A stretch of DNA of 64,000 bases from Cephalotus follicularis (lineage: Eukaryota; Streptophyta; Magnoliopsida; Oxalidales; Cephalotaceae), in contig BDDD01000041.1 in NCBI GenBank assembly GCA_001972305.1, positions 700,265-764,264 on the forward strand, written 5' to 3'. The first letter of the stretch is position 1; each line of letters opens with the position of its first letter. Position numbers and translations under genes: made by a program. This document shows, piece by piece, positions 34,261-46,803 of this stretch. A model generated the notes under the pieces. The model saw nothing but the letters and a program-made list of their open reading frames with translations. It ran no database searches and had not been told where the DNA came from.

Positions 34261-34884
34261 GCCATGTTTTTTAGTAATGAGTTTAGTTTATATTACTGCA
34301 AAACGGTTTCTCAAACCAAATCATGAAGGAACAAACCTGAAACAACGAAGAAGCCGGGGAAGGAAACACAAGAATTCTCTGAGCTTCCTCAACAATGGCG
34401 GCCAGGGCGTGAAACGAAGAAGAGAGATAGGAGAAATAAAGAAAGTGGCTGGTGGCCATTGTTTTAAAATGAAATAATTAGGAGAGAGAGAGAGAGAGAG
34501 AGACGTGTGAGACAAAATGGGAGAGATAAGGAGAGTGAGAGACATGTGGGAGAGAGGCGCATAAGTGAGAGGCGGGAGAGATATTATGGGAAAGATTTTC
34601 GGGAGTGAGGGATTGAGAGATGAGAGAGAGATAAAAAAAATAAAGAGAAAGAAAAGAAAAGAAGGAAAAGGAAATAAATAAGAAAAGGTAAAATTTGATT
34701 TAAAAAGGGTTTTATATATATAGTATTTACATACCCACTAACAAATACCCAATGGTCCGAGCCCTAAATCAAATTAGAGTAAAACCAAATTGGTAATTCA
34801 CATACCAAAATAAATAAGCACCCCACAAATTTAAATTTAGAAGGTCCAGAAATTTTATACAGAAAAACGGGATATTACACCTAC

Positions 34885-35279
34885 GTCGTGCAGAACCCAT
34901 GCTTTGACTTACACTTATGAAACAACACTCAACCATCACATGTTTGCGTGTTAAAATTTAAATCATCACATGATTAACACATGGGCATGCAAGACCACTC
35001 TTCTTCCATTAATGGAAGGTTGTGGCCGTAGGTGGTGGACGAGAAAGGTGGCCGGCGGTGGTGGAGGTGGTGGTCGGTGGAAGTTGGAGGTGGTCCAAAA
35101 ACAAAAAAAATGTTAGTTTTTCAAGCTTTTTCCAATCACATAAACTATTTTAAACAAATCAAGACACAACCACCACATTCACACTACCATGGCCGAATAA
35201 TACCATTTCATCACCCAAAAAATTCAAGCATATCAATCAACAAACAACCTAGTGGCATTAACACCGCTCTTATACCAAT
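34885..35279 (-). mobile_element. Leader of a minus-strand copia element
   Basis: The reverse complement of 35267-35278 reads TTGGTATAAGAG, a near match to the tRNA-Met primer site TGGTATCAGAG, placed two bases after the LTR end at 35280. The remaining sequence to 34885 would be untranslated leader; no gag was recognised. Before the solo LTR arrived this DNA was joined directly to 24974. Confidence 0.5.
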
Positions 35280-36357
35280 TGTTGGAATTAATATGCAAGA
35301 ACAACAAGCCGTTAAAATTCGGCCAAGAGAAGAAACATAGATATAAAAATGTTCTTACATTTTAACTCTTTCCAATGACCTATTAATGCCAAATCTAGGT
35401 TGTTACATACATAAGCATCATTATGGTAAAAAGAAGATCAAGAGACTTACATGAAGACCAAGTCTCCTTCCTTCAAGTCCCTCCTCCAAGATTTAACTAC
35501 AAGCTTCCAACCACCAATGTAGATGGTCTCTAAAGAAAGTCCACGCCAAGAGATCTCCTTTTTCTTCTCAAGATAATCCAAGCCAAAAAGAGTATATGTG
35601 AGAACTTTTTCTCTTCTCTATATATTCGGCCTTGGACCATTTTTAAGCTCCCTTCTTCTTTTCTCTCAAGTGCTAGCAAGGAGAATGACTTAGCTTAAAT
35701 GACTTAAGGCAACTTAGCTTATATACTAAGCTTTTCAAAACATAATATAAATCATCTTCATGATTCATTAATTAGTGTGATACACTAATCAATTTGCCTT
35801 AAACCCGGTATTATAGATCGTCACTTGTATTGTGTGTGACCCTTTAGGTTCACTATAACGCTCCGATAAAATATTTTTCAATCGCATGAAAAATTATCCT
35901 AACCCGTATTTCGAATTTAAACTCTTTTAATTCTATTAAATTCACGAGACCAACTATCTAAGCGGTCTCGGGTATTCTACTGATCAGTATCGATATCTAG
36001 CAATGCATACTGACCCCTAGGTGATATGAATTTTAGCTTGAACCGTAAGATGCATGTTCGTGCACGTTTAGTGCCTCCACCGTCAGTGCTATCATTAAAC
36101 CTAGGGCACAGATTGTGTCAAACCCTAATAGTTTAATTTCGAAAAACTTTTATGATTTTTCATCATTAGCTACACCATATTAGAGGTGCCACTCTAATAT
36201 GTATCAGTGACATCGGATACACTTCACGATATCACTACTACCCTGGCCAGGGATTAAACTTGCCAAAAACTAATCAATCTGAGCATAATCTCCATTTATC
36301 GGGAGAAGTGGATCCATTATTGCGCACTCATACATCTCCATACATAAACCTATCACA
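35280..36357 (-). mobile_element. Copia-type LTR, minus strand
   Basis: On the minus strand the LTR would start TGTGATAGGTTTATG near 36357 and end in CCAACA at 35280, right beside the primer-binding site. The 35280 end is well supported by the primer site; the other end is a guess from the TG...CA rule. The interior lacks any open frame of note. Confidence 0.55.
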
Positions 36358-36643
36358 CCCAACTAATTCATGTATACTGTCACGCCCGGACCCAGCCCGG
36401 CTGGAATCCGTCGTGCCCGCTACGAGGCCAAGCCTTCCAACAGAGACTCACATCGTAGGTTCAGCAGAACAGAGTTTCAGAAAAGCATTTTAAAACAGAA
36501 AGTTCTTCAAAACAGAAAGAAAACAGGAAAGTTAGTTGAAAAACTTGAAAATAATTCTAACTCTTAAAATTTTACAAAAATCGGGCATGTAGTATTCGTT
36601 TATAGGACTATGCCCCCTGTAAAGAAAAACACAATTTATAAAA

Positions 36644-36770
36644 TCACACTCCTGAAGGAGGAAACAGTTTGTAATGGGCTCAGCCCTCAACAGATCACAC
36701 TCCCGAAGGAGGAAACAGTTTATAAAATGGGCTCGGCCCTCAGCAGATCACAATTTAAACAGAAAACAAG
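36644..36770. repeat. Two tandem copies of an approximately 60-bp unit
   Basis: gatcacactcc-gaaggaggaaacagttt followed by gggctc-gccctca occurs twice in succession; each copy holds a ctcc-gaaggag small inverted repeat. Confidence 0.75.
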
Positions 36771-37916
36771 TATGGGTTGGGCTCTGCCTCAACCCTATTA
36801 TCAAAAACTTGAAACCTGAATAGGGTTCAGCCATTTTTAAGTAAAACCATAAAACATTTATCTAAAACATAAGTAATACATAAATAAAATGTTTATGCAA
36901 TGATGGTATGCATATGTTGACTCTGGTAGCATGCCCTTTGGTCTTACCTCAGCAGACAGACAGACTCCAGCTGACAGAGCGCAGCAGACTAACCTGTCAT
37001 AACTAAAAACAGAAAACAGAGGAGAGAGTTAGTCCACATGACTAGTGAGATGAAACAAAAAGACTCAGTAGATTATTTGCTCGCAATAATAAAATGTCCA
37101 TACATAAACGATATAAAAGTATAAAACAATTGAAACAGAATAAAAATCCAGAATCTGTTTTATAAACAGATTTTTAAAACAAGAGTTAACAGAATTAGCA
37201 GAAAGTCAGATTCTTTTCTCAAAACAGATTTAATTCCTCAGAATCTCAGATATATATATAGTATCCAACAAAGTTTAAACAGAATAAACATATAAAGATG
37301 CAATGTGTCTACTAGGTAAGGTTGACGCCTGGGCCCCGTCGAGCCGAACGTCCAGCAGAACAGAAGGGCAATGATACCATCGTATCAAAGCATCAGAACA
37401 GAAAGTCTATCGTGTAGACAATGCCTCTCATGGGCAACAAATGTATAAGTAATACAATACCGAGATCCCAGAGCATCAAGATATATTTAAACCGATTTCA
37501 GAAACACAGAATACAGAATCTCAGATTTTCTCAAAACAGACTTCAAACAGATTTAAATAGATACAGAGATCGGCAAAGCCGTCAAAACAGATTTAAACAG
37601 ATTCAGAAATCGTTTTCTTATCAAATACAGATATAACCGAAAATAGCATCATACTATGACTATAACCATGTGAGCATTTGAAAACATTAAAAGAAAGTTC
37701 AGACATTAAAACTTAAACAGATTTCAGAAATGAACTAAAACCAAGTTTATTCAGATACAGAAAACAAATAAGCGAACACGCTTAAACATTCAAACATTTA
37801 AAAGCATATCAAGATAAAAGGGTTAAACAAAGGCGTTCCACTCACAGTACAGACGAAACAAGCCACGCGACTGGTCGTCTCCATGGCCGACCTCAACAGC
37901 AGGATCCTCTGCCAAC

Positions 37917-37944
37917 AGACAGACAGACAGACAGACAGCAGACT
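37917..37944. repeat. (CAGA)n microsatellite
   Basis: About six copies of CAGA within the minus-strand LTR; the surrounding 36.9-38.3 kb is also rich in the CAGA string. Confidence 0.85.
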
Positions 37945-39174
37945 GTCAGAACTCAGACAGACAACAGACTATCCGAACCTAAGCATGCACAAAACCGTGC
38001 AATGCGTTATGCAATGACATGCGTGCAGATGTCAGAAAACATAACCGATCAAATACGGTTAACAGAACAGAAGTCATATTATTAAAAACATCTTTTAAAC
38101 ATTCAATTTAAACATCCGTTCGAAAACATTTAAGTAAGTCCAAGTGGTCGTCCAGGTTATCCAATTTTGAGTCATATAAGCAAATAAGTTCATATACATA
38201 ACAGAAACAGATACAGATACAGAAGTACAGAATTTAACAGAAAAACAGAATTAACAGAGAGAAGTTCAAAGTTTACCGATATCGAACAGAATGGAACACT
38301 GAGTCAGAATCTCGCAGCGGAACTGGAACGGATTACATCACCATAGAGAACGAAGTCGGAAAATTGTCAGAAATTTCTTGCCGGAGGGTCACCGGCCCGT
38401 GGGCCCACGCGTCACCGCTGGCCGGCGCGTAACAGCCACGCACGTCGCCGGTCAGCCGCAGAGGTCGCATCTGGACCCTTGGAAGCCGGGGAGCACGGAT
38501 CTGGGGCGCGTTGGGTCTGGCGCCGCCGCGTCTGGCCGGAACGGCAGAGTTGACCGAAACTGCCTTCGCCGGTGATCAGCGCTGTCGACGTTGTCACTGG
38601 TCGGGGCTGGCACCGTTCGAACGGCTGCGACGCCAGGAGTCCGAATCTGGGCTCGCCTTGCCTTGACGACCACCGGAGACGCCGGAACGAAGAAAAACAG
38701 TGGCCGGGAGAGAGAAGTGCTCGCCGGGCGCAAACGGCGCCGTTGCCGGCGTCGAGGCTGGGGCCAGTGTACTCGGGAGGTCGCTGTGGTTCAACCGATA
38801 CCCTCGCCGGCGTCAGATCGGCACTGACGCCAGTGGCAGAAGCCATATGGCAGAGAGAGACGGGAGAGATGAGAGAGAAATCGGGGAGAGAGAGAGAGAA
38901 AGGCATAAAAATGAGAGGGATTTGGCATTTTCCCTTTATATTTAACCAAAACAGACCGATTTGTCCAGAATTTAACCGATACGGACAAAAATTGGATATT
39001 TAGGACATACCGCTTGGGCTATTTTTCTGAATCAGCAGTCTTTTCAGAAAATATCATTTAATTTACGGAAAGGCAAATTCATTTCTTATGCAGAAAACAA
39101 TCAGAATAAAATCATAAAAATTTAAATAATGCCATGATGCATATCATGAATGCCAGAAAACAGATTAACAAACC

Positions 39175-40250
39175 TGTTGGGTTTTTCAATCCCAAATCTT
39201 TTGATTTTGATGATAACAAATTTTACTAATATTTGTTCATGATTTCAAGATTCATTTCAATGATCTTAATTGCAAAAGCTAGGCAGAAGTTGAAATGTTC
39301 AATAAATGAAGAAGGCCTATCGGACGAAGTACTAATGACCCTTCCTCAGTGTTTTGGTCATAACTTTCTCTACCAAATGAATTGTTATGTGAGACCAACG
39401 GATTTGGAAACTAGACTCCCATATCTTTCCAACGGTTATTCATTTGTTCAAATTGGAGCATAAATGAGAAAGACATCAACATTTTTAGCAAGACATCGAC
39501 GTGCTGGAAATTGCAAACAACAAATAGAACTGGAGCAGAAAGACATCGACGTCTTTTAGGAAAGAGGTCGACGTCTTTGTCCCTGGACATATAACGGCTA
39601 GTTCTTAAAGTGCATTAAAGTGGGTGAAAACTTTCCAAATGAATCCCAAAGGCTATATGCTTCAAGAGGCTATAAATTGGGCTTGAAACAAAGTTTAAAC
39701 AAGTGAGAAGGAATCATCAAACAAAGCCCTTATCAAGAATCAAACCAAGCAACAATTCTTCATAAATTCAAGCAAGAAAACACTCATATATTTGTAACTT
39801 CTATTTTTGTTGAGTGTTATTTTTGAGAGCTCATTCAAGCTAGATCAAACCTATTGTGAGGTTGTACTACAAATACTTGTAAAAGAGGAGAGTGAATCCT
39901 CCAAAGGTCTTGAGGTCAAGGTCTTGTGATTGAGGTCAATCACACAACTGTGAGGTGTAACGAATTGCCACCTTAATCAATTCGAGATAGTGGAAACTCG
40001 AGGAGGTCCCTTGAGAAAAGTGGATGTAGGCAAAGAGTTGGCCGAACCACTATAAAACTCTGTTTGCAATTTCTTACTCTCTCTCTCTATTGTTTATAAT
40101 TGTTTATATTCTCATTTATATTTTTGCATATATATTCATCATATATTGAATTTTTATTTCAATATATATATTGTTGGCATATATATAAAAAGGTTTAATT
40201 TTGTCTAAGAATTCTTTTCACCCAACCTCTTAAGTTGCCAAAGTAATTTT
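39175..40250 (+). mobile_element. SIRE-like copia LTR
   Basis: Starts TGTTGGGTTTTTCAATCCCA followed by aatcttttgattttgatgat, a start typical of SIRE-type copia LTRs. It later contains gccgaaccactataaaactc near 40042 followed by a CT-rich run, and ends near ttcacccaacctcttaagtt, again as in that group. Repeats of gacatcgacgtct lie at 39482-39575. The right end is approximate and no target-site duplication was confirmed (left flank AAACC). Confidence 0.6.
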
Positions 40251-40259
40251 TTTTTCTTT

Positions 40260-40859
40260 TTCAAGACCGACAGAAGCCACGTAGGCTCACAGACACAGAC
40301 CGTACAAGGACACAGATGTCACATATACTCTCCATGGTTAGGTGATGTATTTAAGCATTATTAAAGTGTAGCATCTTATGCATAAGATATCTAGTGGTGG
40401 CTCATGTCTAAGAACCACTTACACTTCTGCTATCAAGGATGTCTGTTTGACACGTAATAAAACTCCATACAGACATCTCTTAAGCGAGTCACCTTCAGTG
40501 AACCCATTGAAATTTGGGCACCCACGTGTATACCATATAGTCACTACAAAATGACATGCGAGATCAGTCATCCTATCAAACGAGCTGGTATAGTACGTGC
40601 TAGTCTAACCCGATTGAGCATGCCCTGAGTACCAATCCTCTGATCAAGAATATTTAAATTTAGAGTTTAGCGAGGTTTCAATTCTCACATCTTGATCTCA
40701 TCAAGAACTTGGTCCTCCAACTTTGTTCTTAGGACATTCATTTAATTAAACATACATTAAAGCAGTAACTCAAAGCCAAGATAGTAGAAAACACATTTTT
40801 ATTTAATATCAAAGATAAGATTACAAGATTGGAATGGCTTGTAGGACTTATCCCTAACA
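40260..40859 (-). mobile_element. Copia-type LTR fragment, minus strand
   Basis: On the minus strand it starts TGTTAGGGATAAGTCCTACA at 40859, a common copia LTR start. The other end is not resolved and lies close to the end of the SIRE-like LTR near 40250. No primer-binding site was seen next to it. Confidence 0.5.
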
Positions 40860-41916
40860 AGGAAGGTATGGCATGGCATGACACTTAAACTAGTTGAGCT
40901 TAGGCGCCTTTATTCACCAGCAACTAGGAAGCGGTTTAGTCGAACTCCTATGGGAACTACCTATAGGTAGCTCGATGTCATGGTAAGGCATAGTACTGTA
41001 TGAATTGTCTGGTTTGTGACCTATTAGAGTGACCTGGTTTGTGTATGGAAGTAGTTGAGCTTCAATGTCTTTATCCACTGGCAACTAGACCTAGTTGAGC
41101 TTCGACGTCGTTATTCACTGGCATCTAGGGGGAGTTTTAGTTGAGTTCCGATACCTTTATTCACCGACAACTAAACCTCGTCAACCTCCAACTCCTATAT
41201 TCACCGGCGGCTAGGGTATCTGGTCGAGCTCCTGTGTCTATATCCATGGACGGTTAGATATACTCTATGGTATAAAAAGTCATTAATTAACTCTATGTGG
41301 TTTTTGTATAGGTGTGTTCACACACATGGTATCGATATGGAACATTTTATAGATGTACAAATAAGATTGTATGTTTAGGCCCTATTTGTATACGCCGGTA
41401 TGGGACAGTGGTATATAAATGGTTGGCCACTTTTTACATTCATACATATAACATGACATGTATTATATCTGTTTATAACTGTCCATTCATTTATTGCACA
41501 TGGGGTCCTTCTACAAGGTCGTATGGTTGACCCATTCTTCGGGATGAGGTTATATTTTAGACTGTAGGTAAAGGATCTAGGAGCAGTGGTCACTGATGGG
41601 ACAACTGTAGAATGGACAAGGATTGCATGGAGGGGTTCATTGCAATCCTTATTTAATTATGTACGGATTTAAATATATAGTTGTATTGATTGTAAGGATA
41701 TGTATGGATAAGAAATTGTATTTTAAGATTTGCTAAGATGGAATGGTTATGCATGTCAGGTTTTAAGTATTTGAATAAATGAGTAGCGTAACTGTTTAAA
41801 GTTTTAAAGACTTTCGCATATTGATAACCTTATCTATCACTTAACATTGGACTAAATGAATATATAAGAACAAAAGATGACAACTCCGACTCGCCTATCG
41901 GATCTGGGGCGTCACA
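40860..41916 (+). mobile_element. 3' part of another long LTR, ending GGGGCGTCACA
   Basis: Ends gatctggggcgtcaca at 41916, the 3'-terminal type of the long Ty3-type LTRs here. Its left part appears cut by the copia LTR that ends at 40859. The tandem array at 40890-41270 lies inside it, in the position where the LTR at 61129 has its own array. Confidence 0.45.
40890..41270. repeat. Degenerate tandem array, unit about 40-46 bp
   Basis: Recurrent tagttgagctt...ttattcactggcaactag blocks start near 40891, 41052, 41092, 41137, 41178 and 41221, with substitutions and small indels between copies. Confidence 0.75.
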
Positions 41917-43905
41917 AATAGTGAACTTTCTGAATAACTTCAAGTCAAAATATTTGTACCCATTCTTAAAAGGGCTCGCAAGGTTGTCCTTGCAACATAT
42001 ATCGTTGAAGCATCGGTATATCATTGATCCAGGTTTTTGCAAGACGAAATCTTATAATTCAATGACTAGAAATACAAGGGATCCCTTACTTATGTTGTGC
42101 TTACTCTTATTATATAAAGTCCTGGAATTGATAGACCTCCTAAATTTTGATTTCATGGACTGTGTTAAGGTTCATCCTTCAGATTTACTGTTTTTGTTTG
42201 TGTGGGATTAGGTTAAAATTAATTTGGGAATAGAGAATAGGTTTTTTCTATTTGGGTAGTGTATCTAATTCATATTTCGGTTGAGTTGGGTTTGGGTAAT
42301 AGGTGTATATTTAAATGGGCTAATCGTAAGTTTTATTGATCCCATAACATACCATCTGAGCATCTTTGAAACTTAAAAATTTAAAAAATTGACCATATTA
42401 ACGTATTCTCATGTGTTATATGACACAACATCAAATAATGATCAAGTGGACGTCGCCATCCATCATATTTAACCATTAATGGATGAAAATGTTATTTGAT
42501 AACTATTTAAAACGTTTCAAGCTAAATTGGTAAACTAGAATCGTTGGAGAATAAATAGTGAATCGCTATAAACGTTAAAGGTTAAAAGTGTAGTTAACTT
42601 TAAAACAAACATCCACACATTATAAAGCATCCGACAAAGGCATCCCCATAATGTATAATTCACTTTCTATATGAGGGTATGGTTGGCATGCACACTCTTT
42701 CATTACCTTGTTTAAGCACACATTTGCTCATATTCACTTGTCAAGTATAGGAAAGTTAATACTAAAAAAGTTTCCAATCCCTATAATCCAAAGTGACATC
42801 CCGCATATATCCGAGTTAGTGGAAGATTGTGCTTTTTCCTTAATTAAGCGTTTCTATTAATTTGGAGGAGACAAAACTTGAATATAATAACACCACAAAC
42901 CTGTCCGTACAGTTTTGGCATATGCATGACTTGAGAGTTGAGAAAGGTTTGTCCATCACTTTACTTTATTCAGCAATATCAAAAAAGCTATATATATAGC
43001 AATTAGACAATCTCAAAGTGATTTTCAAAGTTAGAGTAAGGGTTCTTTGAATATATAGGGTTTTTGGAGACAATATATATAGCAACGATAGCTTTTTCCC
43101 TTATTACAAACATAGCTAACACCGTAACTAATTAGTAGACAATTCTCATTCTTAAAAACGATTGAAACTCCAACCATAATAATAAAAAACCAAAAAAACA
43201 ATAACAAATAATACTATGTATAATAGAAATTGTTGCTGATCAGTTTGTACTAAAAATAATGTTGCCTGAAAATACTGTTGTCTAAAACTCTATCATCTCA
43301 CATAACCATAATAAATCACATATATTACCGTTAAAAAACGAAGTTAGAAAGTTGTACAAGTCCTTGAAGCACACATATGATTTGGGGGATAACAACTCAC
43401 AAACTAAGTTTGTCTTTACCGTAAACGAACACTATATATCTCTAAAGGGCATCACACAAACTATTGACGAAAATAAAAAAACTATCTATATTTGAGACTT
43501 AATAACAATGCACGAGCACGACTCTAGTGCGTAACACCAGTAAACGCTGGCGACGGTGCTGCTGAGAATAGTGTGTTTCAAGAGATCTTGATAAGAAAAA
43601 AAGATGAGTTCAGTTAGACATTAACGATAAATTAATTTATAATACAAATAATAATAAATGTGCGAAAGAGACTAAATAATAAAACATGTTGGGTGATCAT
43701 TTGCCAGGTATATTGGGATTAGACTGATCCATGGCTTGGACACCCATCCAAGCCCAAATATCCGCCTTTATATTGGACGGTCTTGGATAAAGATTTTTAA
43801 TCAAACAGGTGAGTTTAAACAAAAAAAATTAGGTTTGTTAAAAATCGGGTCAGGCTTGGGTATTATATTAAAAATTTAGGCCCGGTACGATATATATATA
43901 TATAT
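41917..43905. other. Intergenic, no gene seen
   Basis: AT-rich DNA. The longest open frame (41921-42211) has no recognisable similarity. Confidence 0.5.
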
Positions 43906-43907
43906 AT

Positions 43908-44262
43908 AACATTGTACCTATCTTTGATGTCCCCTAATTACCGTACTTGTAAAAAATATTTTTCAAATCCAACCACTGGATTTGATGATCTATGTGTCTA
44001 GATCGTGCATGCAAGTGTTCAAGTCAATTGAATATATCTAGCTATTTTATTTCAAGACGAAAATTTTAACCGTTCTATAATTTATTCATAAATAATAAAA
44101 TATTATCCTATTCAATATAATATCCATAGATATCCGATTGACTTGAAAATTTACATGAGTGTTATATATCAATAGAATATCAAATCCAACGGTTAAAATT
44201 AAAAAATAATATTCACAAGTATGGTAATTAGGCTGACATTGCACCTAAGTTAGGTGCAATAT
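43908..44262. mobile_element. MITE (about 355 bp)
   Basis: The left end acattgtacctatctttgat and reversed right end atattgcacctaacttaggt open imperfect inverted repeats; both pass through CCTAATTACC(G/A)TACTTGT and a (g)gatttgat block. The right end holds the 23-bp palindrome at 44238-44260. It shares inner motifs (aagtcaatcgga-like, ttaaccgttctataatt) with 53900-54230 and 59540-60108, indicating one family. Confidence 0.7.
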
Positions 44263-44282
44263 TACTCCATAATAGATATTCT

Positions 44283-44284
<2 letters not shown>

Positions 44285-44324
<40 letters not shown>
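44285..44324. repeat. (GA)20 microsatellite
   Basis: Uninterrupted GA repeat. Confidence 0.95.
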
Positions 44325-44326
<2 letters not shown>

Positions 44327-46803
44327 ACTAATGTAAGCAATAGGGACAATGTTTTGAATTTTTTTATTGATGTATTTTTATTTTGATGGATTTATGATTG
44401 ATTTTATATTTATATACTTATTTTTGTGATGGGCTGCAAGGACAAGCCTAAACTTTTTGTATCTTCAATGGACCAAGCCTGGACAAAAAATCAGGTCCAA
44501 ATATCGGGTTGGGCTGAGCTCGGGCCTCACAGGATAGTGTAATTAGCACACCTAAGCCCGACCCGAACCCGCCTAAGCCTGGTCCATGGGCAGGTCTAAT
44601 TGGGATGAACTAATACATGACAACAAGTAAATATATATTACAAGTTTTCAAACATCCATTAGATATTCGAAAAGCCATTGTTATGGTAACCATATAAGAT
44701 ATTTCAGTACCCAGTCGAAAATAAAATTAGTGTTACTTATATGTTGACACATAGATTCGTTAACAATGAATTTGTTGAACCCTTCCCTAAGACTGAAAAT
44801 TTGACTGATCTGCTGCGGTGGAAAGAAATTTGAAATCAACAACAAGATAGGTCATATGGTAGCACCAGAGTCGTCTCCAGGACTACCCTCTGATGGTTTT
44901 GTCAGAATTGGTCAATATGCATGTATTGATGAATGCCTAGTAGTTTGGCCGAGATGTTTTGTGTCGAATGACGGGGTGATTCAAGTGAGATGTAGAGAGA
45001 GAAAGTGTATAAACCGTATCAATGTGGTGGTTGGGGTATTTATAGGTGTAATAAGTGCGTCCGAAAGTCAGTTTTGTCCTCTTCAGCTGTCTCAGAACAA
45101 GGACATTCTAGTAATTCCTCCCGCATTGAATGAGCTCTGTCAAATTTCTGCAACTTGTTTTTTGTGATCTGATTAGGACCTGACATGTCACTTCTATATT
45201 AAATGAGCCATTAGATCTTTATCAATGGATGTTTTCAAAAAGACTCCTCCGTAAAGTTTCTGTCTCGACCTTAAGAGTCTCAGATAAGAGAAGACACACA
45301 CCCGAGGAGTACTATTTCTCAGACCTCATATCTTGAATCCTTGACTTGGGGTGTGGAAATCTCCTAGGAGAAGGACAAAAACCATCCATCCTCAACACTA
45401 TGGTTGTGATCAAACGGTTATAATTAAATTAATAGGTAAACAATAACATATAATTAACAAAAATATCACACACTACGCTATGATATTAAACAATTTCGAA
45501 GTGATATAAAGTTCTAGTCGAGAATCAACTCAAAACCTGATTATTAAATCTTTATCACTTGAATTAAGTGACACGAATATTTTAAAATAATAATTAGTTA
45601 AATTAACTATTCATAATATTTATATACATAATTAATCAATTTAAAGATAAATAATAGTGCCTCGTTGGGAAGCCACCATTGTGTCTATAAAAATCCAAAA
45701 TCCAAAATCCAATTGTTATAAGTTTCCTTCTTCATCTAAGTTAACACTAAGAAAAAAAAAATCTCGTCTAACAAAGAAAGTTAAAAGGGAGTGGACAACG
45801 AGTTGGAGAACGCCGATGCTTTGGTCATTCGGTTGACTGGAATGTAACGGGTCCGGTCAACAACAAGCTATAGGTCACTAGTCCAAGTCAAGTACGGAAA
45901 GGGCCCTGCTGCTTTATTCTAAAGAAAGGCGAAGACTTTGGCAATAAGCAAACGAAGAGCCTCCATGGTTTTTTGAACACGCTCATTCTTCAAGGGTAAA
46001 GAGATTTTTTCCATTAATAAGAAGTAATTTGCTGTTGTCGTGACGCTTTCTATTCATCCACACTTCAGGGGTGGATGTTAATGCATCTCAGTATATGTAA
46101 TTGCATATCCTGATATTGGAAAAAGAAAATTGTTATGTATTTTTTTAATTTATAGTCTTTGCGTGCCCTAAAAAAATAAAATATATTTAGGCTTATACTT
46201 GCATACTTGAAAATTATTCACACACAAAATCTCATACCCTAAAAATTGTTCAAAACTCAATAACCACATAGATCCACACTACTTATGGTCACTTAAGTTT
46301 TAAATTTATTCAAATTTAATTATCTAATTACCATTCACCGCAATACTTAATTTTTTTTTAACAAAAAAAAAAGAAAAAAAAAGGAAAATTGATAAAGTCA
46401 ATACAGAGACAACTAAGCTTCAACAATATTAGTTGAATGAAATAATTTTTTTCTTGTCATCTTTAGTTATTGAAAGTTATTTGATTTCTTTTATTTTAAG
46501 TGTGATTGATAATATTTTGATTGTCTTATATTTTATTCAAACTTATGTTGTTGTTGGTTCGAATACCCTAAAATTTTGTTGAGGATCTTCCACTGCACAC
46601 TTCTATTCCTTGTAGAGGAAGGCTAACTATTTGCTGACAAGGCAATGATCACATTTTGCTATTCTGGAAATAGCATTAGCGATGTTCGAAAGTTCATTCC
46701 TTATTCTCCCAATTCCTGATTTCGAAGGATATTCATTGTTATATGCATGCCACGTTGTTTAGTTGATTTGTGTGGCCCAACCAAGATTGCCCCAGGGCCT
46801 TTA
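44325..46803. other. Intergenic, no gene seen
   Basis: AT-rich DNA. The frame at 44856-45167 resembles no known protein. A faint ATHRF-like/ENLTDLLRW-like frame near 44740-44830 may be a remnant of a retrotransposon tail, but this is weak. Confidence 0.45.

Larger units (their letters stand above)
27688..34279 (+). mobile_element. CACTA (En/Spm-type) DNA transposon, complete ends, 6592 bp
   Basis: The left terminus CACTACAAGAAAACAAGGCA (27688) matches the reversed right terminus CATTACTAAAAAACATGGCA (ending 34279); both continue with ACG(A/G)C(A/G)AGGGCA. The 3-bp string AGT lies directly outside each end (27685-27687, 34280-34282), the size expected for CACTA elements. Subterminal regions carry many copies of CCCTCGCCATGG-like motifs. 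Inside are a tnp2-type transposase gene and a Transposase_24-type gene, both broken by stops, so the copy is probably not self-mobile. The right terminus has CATTA in place of CACTA. It sits within the solo LTR and is therefore the younger insertion. Confidence 0.93.
24975..34879 (-). mobile_element. Solo LTR (about 3.3 kb) with 5-bp TSD, split by a CACTA insertion
   Basis: The left end TGTAACACCCCCGATTC begins at 24975 and the right end acgggatattaca finishes at 34879. The same five bases CCTAC lie immediately outside both ends (24970-24974 and 34880-34884), a textbook retroelement target-site duplication. Removing the CACTA (27688-34279) and one 3-bp duplication leaves about 3310 bp. Read on the minus strand it starts TGTAATATCCCG, has TATA-like atatataaaaccc near 34715, then a CT-rich leader and a gene-like GC-richer part, so transcription would run leftward. 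No primer-binding site or coding domain of the parent element is present, as expected after LTR-LTR recombination. Confidence 0.85.
36378..39174 (-). mobile_element. Ty3-type LTR fragment, minus strand
   Basis: The left end TGTCACGCCCGGACCCAGCC at 36378 is the mirror of a ...GGGCGTGACA LTR end. Read on the minus strand, the right part has TATA-like ttaaatataaaggg near 38930, a CT-rich leader near 38850-38900 and a GC-rich block at 38370-38830, the same plan as the other long LTRs in this window. It is interrupted or ended by another LTR at 39175. The outer start was not found, nor was the flanking TATAC on the far side. Confidence 0.5.

Noticed and set aside
38412..38906. 164-residue open frame on the minus strand
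   Set aside because: It lies in the GC-rich part of a Ty3-type LTR, overlaps several frames on both strands, and has no recognisable domain.
40542..40551. CACTACAAAA string, possible second CACTA terminus
   Set aside because: It lies inside a copia LTR with no inverted partner, subterminal repeats or duplication.
44856..45167. 103-residue open frame
   Set aside because: No recognisable motif, promoter or splice context; kept only as intergenic.
46550..46575. tRNA-like T-loop string ggttcgaatacc
   Set aside because: No acceptor, D or anticodon stems can be drawn around it.
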